The notes beneath the pieces are model-generated. The model worked only from the letters and a program-made list of their open reading frames with translations. It ran no database searches and was not told the DNA's origin. A program made the translations under genes and the position numbers. DNA of 64,000 bases, taken from positions 1,696,193 through 1,760,192 of the forward strand of contig KE159605.1 of NCBI GenBank assembly GCA_000403295.2, in the 5' to 3' direction. The DNA is from Lachnospiraceae bacterium M18-1. Lineage in GTDB: Bacteria > Bacillota > Clostridia > Lachnospirales > Lachnospiraceae. Below are positions 57,194 to 64,000 of the stretch, in pieces (position 1 is the first letter of the stretch; every line of letters starts with the position of its first letter).

Positions 57194-57832
57194 ATGAATA
57201 TTTCCAGGTTAGATATGTTGAAGCAGATCGCGGCCGGGCTTGCGGCACAATTTGGAAAGGACTGCGAGATCGTGGTTCACGATCTGACTGGTGACTCCCT
57301 TGAGCATACCATCGTACATATTGAGAACGGCGGGCTCACCGGACGCAAGATCGGCGACGGACCTTCCGTAGCCGTACTCAATGCCATCCGGCACCAGAGT
57401 GAACCATTGAAGGATAAGCTGGCTTATCTGACCCGGACGGAAAACGGACGGATCCTGAAGTCCAGCACCATTTACATTCACGATGATGACGGCAGGCCCT
57501 GCTACATATTTTCTATTAATTATGATATCACCGCTCTTCTATCGCTTGAGAACAGCATACATGCGCTGGTCAGCTGCGAAGAGCCGCAGGCCGCTGCTTC
57601 ACCCAATGTCATTACTCACGATGTGAGCAAGCTTCTGGATGAACTGATCGAACAGTCCGTTGCGCTGGTCGGGATTCCCGTCCCCCTTATGACGAAGGAT
57701 GACAAGATCAAGGCGATCAATTTCCTGAATGACGCAGGCGCCTTCCTCATCACCAAGTCCGGAGACAAAGTAGCAAAATACTTTGACATCTCCAAATACA
57801 CACTCTACAGCTATGTAGACATCAACAAGTAA
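57194..57832 (+). CDS. YheO/DauR-type PAS-HTH transcriptional regulator, copy 2
   Basis: 212 residues from the ATG at 57194, chosen since AGGAGG lies 7 bases upstream. YheO-like PAS domain (about 5-115) with FGKDCEIVVHDLTGDSLEH, TGRKIGDGPSVAVLN and KSSTIYIHDDDGRPCYIFSI. C-terminal DauR-type HTH (about 155-212) with IKAINFLNDAGAFLITKSGD and KVAKYFDISKYTLYSYV. Similar to the regulator at 46074. It is positioned to control both arms of the purine cluster. Confidence 0.9.
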   Translation: MNISRLDMLKQIAAGLAAQFGKDCEIVVHDLTGDSLEHTIVHIENGGLTGRKIGDGPSVAVLNAIRHQSEPLKDKLAYLTRTENGRILKSSTIYIHDDDGRPCYIFSINYDITALLSLENSIHALVSCEEPQAAASPNVITHDVSKLLDELIEQSVALVGIPVPLMTKDDKIKAINFLNDAGAFLITKSGDKVAKYFDISKYTLYSYVDINK

Positions 57833-57863
57833 TCATAAAATATAATAAAGGAGAATTTGAAAC

Positions 57864-59105
57864 ATGAGCAGCACAGAGAAACAGTTAAAATGGACTCTGA
57901 ATCAGATTGCCAAAAGCGATGATACACAGGTCCGGAACATGTCTATGGAAGAGATGTCAAAGGCAAACAGCTTCCATAAAAGTTTTCCGCAGTATGAAGT
58001 CACCCCTCTGACCCGTTTATCCAAGCTGGCTGATTACCTTGGTCTAAAACGCCTCTATGTAAAGGATGAGTCCTACCGCTTCGGCCTGAACGCATTCAAA
58101 GTTCTGGGAGGTTCTTACGCCATCGCACGATATATCGCGCAGCAGACCGGCAAGGATGTGAGCGAGATCCCTTACGATGTACTGACCTCTGAAAAGCTGA
58201 GAGAAGAGTTCGGCCAGGCCGCATTCTTCACTGCTACAGACGGAAATCACGGCCGCGGAGTTGCCTGGGCTGCCAATAAGCTGGGACAGAAATGTACCGT
58301 GAGGATGCCCAAGGGTTCTACCCAGACCCGTCTGAACAACATCGCCAAGGAAAATGCTACGGTTACCATCGAAGAACTGAACTATGACGAATGTGTCCGC
58401 ATGGCAGCGAAGGAAGCGGAAAATACGGAACACGGCGTGATCATTCAGGATACCGCATGGGAAGGCTATGAGGAGATCCCGACGTGGATCATGCAGGGAT
58501 ATGGAACACTTGCCCTGGAAGCAGACCGTCAGCTCGCAGACGACGGATGCCGTCCGACCCACATCTTTATCCAGGCCGGCGTTGGTTCCCTTGCAGGCGC
58601 GGTGATCGGTTTCTTTGCCAACCGTTTCAAAGAAAATCCTCCGGTCATGGTCGTTTGCGAAGCCAATGCTGCTGACTGCCTCTATCGCTCCGCAATGCAG
58701 AAGGACGGAAGCCGCGTGGATGTGACCGGCGATATGTTCACCATCATGGCAGGCCTGGCATGCGGCGAAGCCAACACGGTATCCTGGGACATCTTACGGA
58801 ACCATGCAGATGCGTTCGTTTCCTGCCCTGACTGGGTAAGCGCAAACGGCACACGGATCTATGCGGCTCCGTTAAAGGGTGATCCTCAGGTGATCTCCGG
58901 AGAATCAGGATCTGTCACCATGGGGCTGGTACATGCGCTGATGACCAAGCCGGAATACAAGGATCTGAAGGAAGCATTGAAGCTGGATGAAAATTCCGAA
59001 GTATTGCTTGTATCATCCGAAGGCGACACAGATCCGGACCGTTTCCGTGAGATCACATGGGAAGGTTTATGCGGATCAGATAAGGAAGTTTTCGCAGATT
59101 TATAA
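57864..59105 (+). CDS. dpaL: Diaminopropionate ammonia-lyase
   Basis: 413 residues of PLP fold type II. This enzyme (YgeX) splits 2,3-diaminopropionate to pyruvate and two ammonia. The PLP lysine lies in GLNAFKVLGGSYAIAR, and TDGNHGRGVAWAANKLGQ (Asn contact) and the Gly-rich loop QAGVGSLAGAVIGF follow, with GESGSVTMGLVHAL at the end. It lies 31 bp after the regulator. In this cluster it supplies pyruvate from the purine-derived diaminopropionate. Confidence 0.96.
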   Translation: MSSTEKQLKWTLNQIAKSDDTQVRNMSMEEMSKANSFHKSFPQYEVTPLTRLSKLADYLGLKRLYVKDESYRFGLNAFKVLGGSYAIARYIAQQTGKDVSEIPYDVLTSEKLREEFGQAAFFTATDGNHGRGVAWAANKLGQKCTVRMPKGSTQTRLNNIAKENATVTIEELNYDECVRMAAKEAENTEHGVIIQDTAWEGYEEIPTWIMQGYGTLALEADRQLADDGCRPTHIFIQAGVGSLAGAVIGFFANRFKENPPVMVVCEANAADCLYRSAMQKDGSRVDVTGDMFTIMAGLACGEANTVSWDILRNHADAFVSCPDWVSANGTRIYAAPLKGDPQVISGESGSVTMGLVHALMTKPEYKDLKEALKLDENSEVLLVSSEGDTDPDRFREITWEGLCGSDKEVFADL

Positions 59106-59138
59106 GAGACTGTAAATCGTAATTATCATGCAGCAGAC

Positions 59139-59167
59139 CGGACAGAAGCTCCCTCTTCTGTTCCGGA
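59139..59167 (+). other. Intercistronic hairpin between dpaL and ygeY
   Basis: CCGG-ACAGAAG and CTTCTGTTCCGG pair around CTCCCT with one bulged base. No T-run follows, so it is more likely an mRNA-stabilising hairpin than a terminator. Confidence 0.5.
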
Positions 59168-59211
59168 TATAGCAAGCATACATTTTTCATATTATAAGGA
59201 GGATAAAAAAC

Positions 59212-60525
59212 ATGTTTGATTTTGACAAGATTAAGGAAGCTGCCCAGGGGTATGAGAAGGATATGACCGCGTTCCTGCGCGCCATCGTAAAGAATCCGGG
59301 AGAGAGCTGCGACGAGAAGGCTCACATCGACACCATCGCTGCTGAGATGAAGAAGGTTGGATTCGACGAGGTTCAGATCGATCCCCAGGGAAATGTGATC
59401 GGCTACATGGGAACCGGCGACAAGATCATCGCTTATGATGCGCACATCGACACTGTAGGAATCGGCAATATCGAGAACTGGAACTTTGATCCCTACGAGG
59501 GATATGAGAACGAGATCGAGATCGGCGGACGCGGCGTGTCTGACCAGTGCGGCGGTATCGTATCTGCAGTATACGGCGCAAAGATCATGAAGGACATGGA
59601 CCTGATTCCGGAAGGCTGCAAGATCATGGTTGTAGGAACCGTTCAGGAAGAGGACTGCGATGGACTTTGCTGGCAGTACATCATCAACGAAGACAAGGTT
59701 CGCCCGGAATTTGTTGTTTCCACAGAGCCTACAGACGGCGGAATCTACCGCGGACAGAGAGGACGTATGGAGATCCGTGTGGACGTGAAGGGTGTTTCCT
59801 GCCACGGCTCCGCTCCGGAGCGCGGTGACAACGCGATCTACAAGATGGCTGACATCCTCCAGGATATCCGCGCATTGAATGAAAATGACGCTGAAGACGG
59901 AACCGAGATCAAAGGTCTTGTGAAGATGCTGGATGAAAAGTACAATCCGGACTGGGAAGAGGCTCGTTTCCTTGGACGCGGTACTGTAACCGTATCCCAG
60001 ATCTTCTATACCTCCCCGAGCCGCTGTGCGGTTGCTGACTCCTGCGCGGTATCTCTGGACCGCCGTATGACCTTCGGCGAGACCTGGGAGAGCTGCCTGG
60101 ATGAGATCCGCGCACTGCCCAGCGTGAAGAAATACGGAGACGACGTTGTAGTTTCCATGTACAACTACGACCGTCCTTCCTACACAGGATGCGTATACGA
60201 GATCGAGTGCTACTTCCCGACATGGGCGATCCCGAAGGATCACAAGGTAACGAAGGCTCTGGAAGCTGCTTACAAGGGACTCTACGGCGATCAGAGAATC
60301 GGCGCTGCTGACACTCTGGAAATGCGTCAGGCACGTCCTCTGACAGACAAGTGGACCTTCTCCACCAACGGCGTTTCCATCATGGGAAGAAACGGAATCC
60401 CCTGCATCGGCTTCGGACCTGGCGCAGAGGCACAGGCTCACGCTCCGAATGAAATGACCTGGAAGCAGGATCTGGTAACATGTGCTGCTGTATATGCTGC
60501 ACTTCCGACAGAATACTGCAAATAA
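59212..60525 (+). CDS. ygeY: YgeY family selenium-metabolism-linked hydrolase
   Basis: 437 residues of the M20 metallohydrolase family. Ligand motifs: [13 protein letters not shown] (His, Asp), [17 protein letters not shown] (bridging Asp), QEEDCDGL (Glu catalytic and ligand), STEPTDG and the late AQAHAPNE. A dimerisation domain lies between about 195 and 320. It is thought to remove a carbamoyl or acyl group from an amino acid-like intermediate. AGGAGG lies 10 bases before the ATG. Strong codon bias (frequent AAG, GAG, ATC) suggests high expression. Confidence 0.94.
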   Translation: MFDFDKIKEAAQGYEKDMTAFLRAIVKNPGESCDEKAHIDTIAAEMKKVGFDEVQIDPQGNVIGYMGTGDKIIAYDAHIDTVGIGNIENWNFDPYEGYENEIEIGGRGVSDQCGGIVSAVYGAKIMKDMDLIPEGCKIMVVGTVQEEDCDGLCWQYIINEDKVRPEFVVSTEPTDGGIYRGQRGRMEIRVDVKGVSCHGSAPERGDNAIYKMADILQDIRALNENDAEDGTEIKGLVKMLDEKYNPDWEEARFLGRGTVTVSQIFYTSPSRCAVADSCAVSLDRRMTFGETWESCLDEIRALPSVKKYGDDVVVSMYNYDRPSYTGCVYEIECYFPTWAIPKDHKVTKALEAAYKGLYGDQRIGAADTLEMRQARPLTDKWTFSTNGVSIMGRNGIPCIGFGPGAEAQAHAPNEMTWKQDLVTCAAVYAALPTEYCK

Positions 60526-60627
60526 ATTATTTTCCTTTTTTCAGCCGTAGCAGTATGGATACGGTACACGATATACGAAACCTATTTACCCTAATACTTT
60601 ACAAATTTTTTTCAGGAGGATTTTACA

Positions 60628-61821
60628 ATGAAAACATTACAGGATTATATCGACAAGCTCAACGCGTTAAATTTCAAAGAGATGTACAACGGAGACTTCT
60701 TCCTTACATGGGAAAAGTCAGACGACGAGATCGAGGCTGTATTTACCGTAGCTGACGCGCTGCGTTTCATGAGAGAAAACAACATTTCCACAAAGGTATT
60801 CGAGAGCGGCCTTGGAATCTCCTTATTCCGCGACAACTCTACCCGTACCCGTTTCTCCTTTGCTTCTGCCTGCAACCTGTTAGGTCTGGAAGTTCAGGAT
60901 CTGGACGAAGGAAAATCTCAGGTAGCCCACGGCGAGACTGTCCGTGAGACTGCGAACATGATTTCCTTCATGGCAGATGTCATCGGTATCCGCGACGATA
61001 TGTACATCGGCAAGGGAAATGCTTACATGCACGAGGTTGTTGACGCTGTAACTCAGGGAAATAAGGACGGCATCCTGGAACAGAAGCCTACCCTTGTAAA
61101 CCTGCAGTGCGACATTGACCACCCGACACAGGCAATGGCAGATATGCTCCACATCATCCACGAATTTGGCGGTGTTGAGAATCTGAAGGGCAAGAAGCTG
61201 GCTATGACATGGGCTTACTCTCCGTCTTACGGCAAGCCGCTGTCCGTTCCCCAGGGAATCATCGGACTGATGACACGTTTCGGCATGGACGTTGTACTGG
61301 CGCATCCGGAAGGCTACGAAGTATTCGAGGAAGTAGAAGAAGTTGCGAAGAAGAACGCGGAGAAGTCCGGCGGTTCCTTCACAAAGACAAACAGCATGGC
61401 TGAGGCGTTCAAGGATGCGGACATCGTATATCCGAAGAGCTGGGCTCCTTTCGCTGCAATGGAAAAACGTACTGAGCTGTACGGAAACGGCGACACAGAT
61501 GGCATCAAGGCTCTGGAGAAAGAACTGCTTGCACAGAACGCAGAGCACAAGGACTGGGCTTGTACCGAAGAGCTGATGGCTACTACAAAGGATGGAAAGG
61601 CTCTGTATATGCACTGCCTGCCGGCTGATATCACAGGCGTAAGCTGTAAGGAAGGTGAAGTAGACGCGTCCGTATTCGACCGCTACAGAGATCCGCTGTA
61701 CAAGGAAGCAAGCTTCAAGCCGTACATCATCGCTGCAATGATCTTCCTTGCAAAATTTGCTGATCCGGCTGACATCCTCAAGAAGCTGGAAGAAAACGGA
61801 ACACCGAGAGTATTTAAGTAA
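60628..61821 (+). CDS. ygeW: Knotted carbamoyltransferase YgeW
   Basis: 397 residues of the aspartate/ornithine carbamoyltransferase superfamily, YgeW branch. The carbamoyl-phosphate site is DNSTRTRFSFASACNLLG, the second is DIDHPTQAMADM, and the C-terminal HCLP loop is MHCLPADITGVSC. The acceptor is not ornithine. In purine clusters it is thought to act on a ureido compound such as 2,3-diaminopropionate-derived carbamoyl, giving carbamoyl phosphate for ArcC. AGGAGG lies 8 bases before the ATG. It too shows strong codon bias. Confidence 0.94.
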   Translation: MKTLQDYIDKLNALNFKEMYNGDFFLTWEKSDDEIEAVFTVADALRFMRENNISTKVFESGLGISLFRDNSTRTRFSFASACNLLGLEVQDLDEGKSQVAHGETVRETANMISFMADVIGIRDDMYIGKGNAYMHEVVDAVTQGNKDGILEQKPTLVNLQCDIDHPTQAMADMLHIIHEFGGVENLKGKKLAMTWAYSPSYGKPLSVPQGIIGLMTRFGMDVVLAHPEGYEVFEEVEEVAKKNAEKSGGSFTKTNSMAEAFKDADIVYPKSWAPFAAMEKRTELYGNGDTDGIKALEKELLAQNAEHKDWACTEELMATTKDGKALYMHCLPADITGVSCKEGEVDASVFDRYRDPLYKEASFKPYIIAAMIFLAKFADPADILKKLEENGTPRVFK

Positions 61822-61828
61822 TCATCGG

Positions 61829-61981
61829 GAACAGCAGCAATATGAAAAACAGACTGTGCAAGTTTACTTGCTAAGGGCTGATTTTTCATATTGCTATTGG
61901 GCGGGACGCCCATGAACCTCAGACAGGAGCTTCGAAGAAGCGGATAATCTGCGCAGCAGATGGGTCTGAGGTCTGCTGTTC
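61829..61981. other. 153-bp nested-palindrome element (candidate structured RNA)
   Basis: Outer stem GAACAGCAG (61829-61837) with CTGCTGTTC (61973-61981) closes several perfect stems. P2: AGCAATATGAAAAA with TTTTTCATATTGCT (14 bp, 61836-61895), extended by CAG/CTG and holding GCAAG/CTTGC. P3: TGGGCG/CGCCCA (61898-61912). P4: CCTCAGAC/GTCTGAGG (61917-61971), with two side hairpins GCTTC/GAAGC and ATCTGC/GCAGAT. Almost every base can pair. It fills the gap between ygeW and arcC. Confidence 0.8.
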
Positions 61982-62031
61982 TGAATTGGAAATCGTTACA
62001 TACAAGAATCCTTACAGATAGAAAGGCAAAT

Positions 62032-62979
62032 ATGATGTCGAAAAAGAAAAGAGTTGTCATCGCGCTTGGCGGAAATGCTCTTGGAAATACTCTGCCGGAG
62101 CAGATGGCAGCAGTAAAGATTACCGCTAAGGCAATCGTAGATTTGATCGAAGACGGCTGTGAAGTCGTAGTATCCCACGGAAACGGCCCCCAGGTCGGCA
62201 TGATCAACAATGCCATGATCGCATTGACCCATGAAGATCTGGAGCAGCCCAACACTCCCCTCTCCGTATGCGTTGCCATGAGCCAGGCTTATATCGGCTA
62301 TGACCTGCAGAACGCGCTCCGCGAAGAGCTTTTGAACCGCAATATCACAGATATCCCGGTTGCAACCATGATCACCCAGGTCCGTGTGGATGAAAATGAC
62401 CCTGCTTTCCAGAATCCCAGCAAGCCCATCGGCAAGTTTGTGGATGCAGAGCAGGCGAAGATGATGGAAGAAAAATTCAACTATATCATGAAAGAAGACG
62501 CAGGAAGGGGTTACCGCCGTGTAGTAGCGTCCCCGAAGCCGGCAGAGATCATCGAGATCGGCACGATCCGTACCATGGTGGACGCAGGTAACCTGGTCAT
62601 CGCCGGAGGCGGCGGCGGAATCCCTGTTACCATACAGGGCAACCATCTGAAAGGTGCCAGCGCCGTGATCGACAAGGACTTTGCAAGCTGCCTGATCGCA
62701 AAGGAACTGGATGCGGATTATCTGATCATCCTCACGGCTGTAGAAAAGGTTGCTCTGAACTTCGGCAAGCCGGATGAAAAATGGCTCAGTGATGTCTCTG
62801 TAGAAGAGGCAGAACAGTATGTAAAAGAAGGCCACTTCGCACCTGGCTCCATGCTTCCCAAAGTACAGGCTGCGATGGACTTCGCGTCCTCCAAGCCGGG
62901 ACGCACCGCCCTGATCACACTTCTGGAAAAATCCAGAGACGCGGTACAGGGCAAGACCGGAACAATGTTCCACGCATAG
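62032..62979 (+). CDS. arcC: Carbamate kinase
   Basis: 315 residues. ArcC converts carbamoyl phosphate and ADP to ATP, CO2 and ammonia. Motifs: VVIALGGNALGNTLPEQ, VVSHGNGPQVGMINNAM, and NLVIAGGGGGIPV, then IDKDFASCLIAKELDADYLI. The start at 62032 has AAAGG 5 bases upstream; an earlier in-frame start would lie in the structured element. It is the energy-yielding last step of the plus-strand arm. Confidence 0.96.
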   Translation: MMSKKKRVVIALGGNALGNTLPEQMAAVKITAKAIVDLIEDGCEVVVSHGNGPQVGMINNAMIALTHEDLEQPNTPLSVCVAMSQAYIGYDLQNALREELLNRNITDIPVATMITQVRVDENDPAFQNPSKPIGKFVDAEQAKMMEEKFNYIMKEDAGRGYRRVVASPKPAEIIEIGTIRTMVDAGNLVIAGGGGGIPVTIQGNHLKGASAVIDKDFASCLIAKELDADYLIILTAVEKVALNFGKPDEKWLSDVSVEEAEQYVKEGHFAPGSMLPKVQAAMDFASSKPGRTALITLLEKSRDAVQGKTGTMFHA

Positions 62980-63074
62980 TATGATAAAGAGCCGTCCCAT
63001 ACTGTGCCGGGTACGCACCGCGCATCGGGATTGGCTGAAACTGACATGACTAACTCCATGAAAACTCCTCAGGG

Positions 63075-63103
63075 GAAGCTGCCGAAAGGCAGCTTCTTCT
63101 TTT
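63075..63103. terminator. Terminator after arcC
   Basis: GAAGCTGCC, loop GAAA, GGCAGCTTC, then TTCTTTT. It lies about 95 bp after arcC, between converging genes, and can serve both. Confidence 0.9.
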
Positions 63104-63125
63104 ATTGTCAACCAATATCCGCATA

Positions 63126-63383
63126 TCATCTTTCCTTTCCATAGCGCACTTCATCCACAAGCGCCTGTACATCTTCTTCACTGGAAATCCCCATAGCTTC
63201 GGCTGCTCCTGAAAAGGCTGACTGTGCCTTGCGGATAGCCTGTGCGGAGGTGTTGCTCAAAACCACCTCTCCGTCCTGCTTTTGGTAAAACAAAATCTTG
63301 TCGCCGGATTTCAGGCCGAGCAGACAGCGAATTTCTGCCGGCACAGTAATCTGGCCATTCGCAGAGATTTTCGCTAAATTCAT
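63126..63383 (-). CDS. AbrB/MazE/SpoVT-type DNA-binding protein
   Basis: 85 residues from the ATG at 63383, with AAGG 9 bases upstream. A much longer frame from 63542 crosses the divergent promoter and is unlikely. The swapped-hairpin domain (NLAKISANGQITVPAEIRC, then LLGLKSGDKILFYQ) is followed by a helical tail (AQAIRKAQSAFSGAAEAMGI). It may be an antitoxin without a visible partner, or a local regulator. No toxin gene is next to it in the window. Confidence 0.85.
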   Translation of the reverse strand: MNLAKISANGQITVPAEIRCLLGLKSGDKILFYQKQDGEVVLSNTSAQAIRKAQSAFSGAAEAMGISSEEDVQALVDEVRYGKER

Positions 63384-63427
63384 AAAAGCCATCCTTATTT
63401 TATATTTTAGATTTCTATTATTCTTTC

Positions 63428-63458
63428 TTGACTTAAAGTCCACTTTAAGGTGTATGAT
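63428..63458 (+). promoter_or_regulatory. MerR-type promoter of the aldo/keto reductase gene
   Basis: TTGACT and TATGAT are 19 bp apart, two more than ideal. The spacer contains the palindrome CTTAAAG-TCCA-CTTTAAG (63432-63449). This over-long spacer with a central dyad is the hallmark of MerR-family activators. Confidence 0.75.
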
Positions 63459-63521
63459 AAAAAACAGACTGATAGACTGATAGATAATCGGCAAAATCAA
63501 ATCGAAAAGGAGAGATGGATC

Positions 63522-64000
63522 ATGATTTATAAGGAGTTTCAAGATTTAAAATTATCTGCACTTGGTATGGGAGCCATGCGTCTGCCGACGATCGATGGGG
63601 ATGAGTCCAGAATTGACGAAGCGGCCTCTGAAAAAATGGTAGCCCGCGCCATGGAAAAAGGAATCAACTACTACGACACCGCATGGGGATATCACGGCGG
63701 GCATTCGGAGGTTGTGATGGGGAAGCTTTTGAACAAATATCCCCGTGACAGCTATTATCTCGCTTCAAAGTTTCCCGGATACGACCTGGCAAATATGGAC
63801 AAAGTGGAGACGATCTTCGAGCAGCAGCTGGAGAAATGTGGAGTAGAATATTTTGATTTTTATCTGTTCCACAATGTCTGCGAGATGAACATCGACGCTT
63901 ATCTGGATCCGAAATACGGCATCCTCGAATATCTGATGAAGCAGAAGGAGAACGGCCGGATCCGTCATCTCGGTTTCTCTGCACACGGAAGCGTCGAGGT
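63522..64000 (+). CDS. Aldo/keto reductase, 5' part
   Basis: The first 159 residues, running off the right edge. It starts FQDLKLSALGMGAMRLPTID. The AKR catalytic residues are seen: Asp and Tyr in YYDTAWGYHGGHSE, Lys in YYLASKFPG, His in FYLFHNVCE, followed by IRHLGFSAHGS. In many clostridia this type has a C-terminal 4Fe-4S domain, which would lie outside the window. AAAGGAG lies upstream of the ATG. Confidence 0.92.
   Translation, partial: MIYKEFQDLKLSALGMGAMRLPTIDGDESRIDEAASEKMVARAMEKGINYYDTAWGYHGGHSEVVMGKLLNKYPRDSYYLASKFPGYDLANMDKVETIFEQQLEKCGVEYFDFYLFHNVCEMNIDAYLDPKYGILEYLMKQKENGRIRHLGFSAHGSVE

Noticed and set aside
59053..60441. A 462-codon minus-strand frame
   Set aside because: It is antisense to ygeY, whose strong codon bias leaves a long open antisense frame.
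61996..63129. A 377-codon minus-strand frame
   Set aside because: It is antisense to arcC, which is certain.

Overview
The window is from a low-to-mid GC, Gram-positive anaerobe. The 16S/23S sequences, the clostridial style of ribosome-binding sites, and the mix of selenium/molybdenum purine-catabolism genes with a lantibiotic locus all point to a gut Clostridia of Lachnospiraceae type. I do not name a genus. Nothing here was searched against a database; functions rest on motif and family recognition.

Layout. (1) 1-4.3 kb is an accessory zone: the right part of an IS66 element, a truncated gene beside it, an AlbA_2/Schlafen-type ATPase with an out-of-frame 12-bp tandem repeat at its 3' end, and a possible gene remnant. 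(2) 4.3-10.5 kb is a minus-strand rRNA operon in the unusual order 16S-5S-tRNA-Ile-tRNA-Ala-23S-tRNA-Asn, with two strong promoters and two tRNA-Ser genes upstream. (3) 10.5-18.6 kb is housekeeping: a Ca2+/Na+ antiporter, pyrF-pyrK-pyrD, an alpha/beta hydrolase, and an acyltransferase-like gene interrupted by an amber codon at codon 5. (4) 18.6-34.7 kb is a second accessory zone: an FtsX-type ABC exporter with an XRE regulator, a brnT gene with a broken brnA, a patchwork of duplicated small membrane/exported protein genes and remnants, and a class II lanthipeptide locus. That locus has lanM, a 47-codon precursor gene, an AgrC/AgrA-like two-component system and probable LytTR-type operator repeats. 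(5) 34.7-36.5 kb holds radA and a YjfB-like gene. (6) 36.5-45.9 kb is one long minus-strand operon for molybdenum and selenium supply: ridA, an NTP-transferase/ModE fusion, a MoeA-like gene, moaA, a MOSC-MogA fusion, modABC, selD and a LysR regulator. (7) 46.0-63.0 kb is the purine/urate catabolic island. The minus-strand arm is uacT-like permease, ssnA, ygfK, yqeB-like, selenium-dependent xanthine dehydrogenase and a ferredoxin. The plus-strand arm is a YheO/DauR-type regulator, dpaL, ygeY, ygeW and arcC. A second YheO-type regulator sits at 46 kb. (8) The right end has an AbrB-type regulator divergent from an aldo/keto reductase with a MerR-style promoter.

How the parts fit. Regions 6 and 7 form one metabolic unit. 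Molybdate uptake, molybdopterin synthesis and selenophosphate supply feed the selenium-dependent molybdenum hydroxylase system; the permease imports the purine; YgfK, SsnA, YgeY, YgeW and DpaL open and deaminate the ring products; ArcC turns carbamoyl phosphate into ATP. This matches the purine/urate-degrading clusters known from gut anaerobes, but no hydantoinase (hyuA/ygeZ type) lies in the window.

The most novel-looking items are: the small lanthipeptide precursor with a lipid-II-type SITGDC motif; a 153-bp nested-palindrome element between ygeW and arcC; a family of four dispersed palindromic repeats ending in GTTAC(A/T)GTTC; and a 220-bp promoter/leader module duplicated and split around a small membrane-protein gene.
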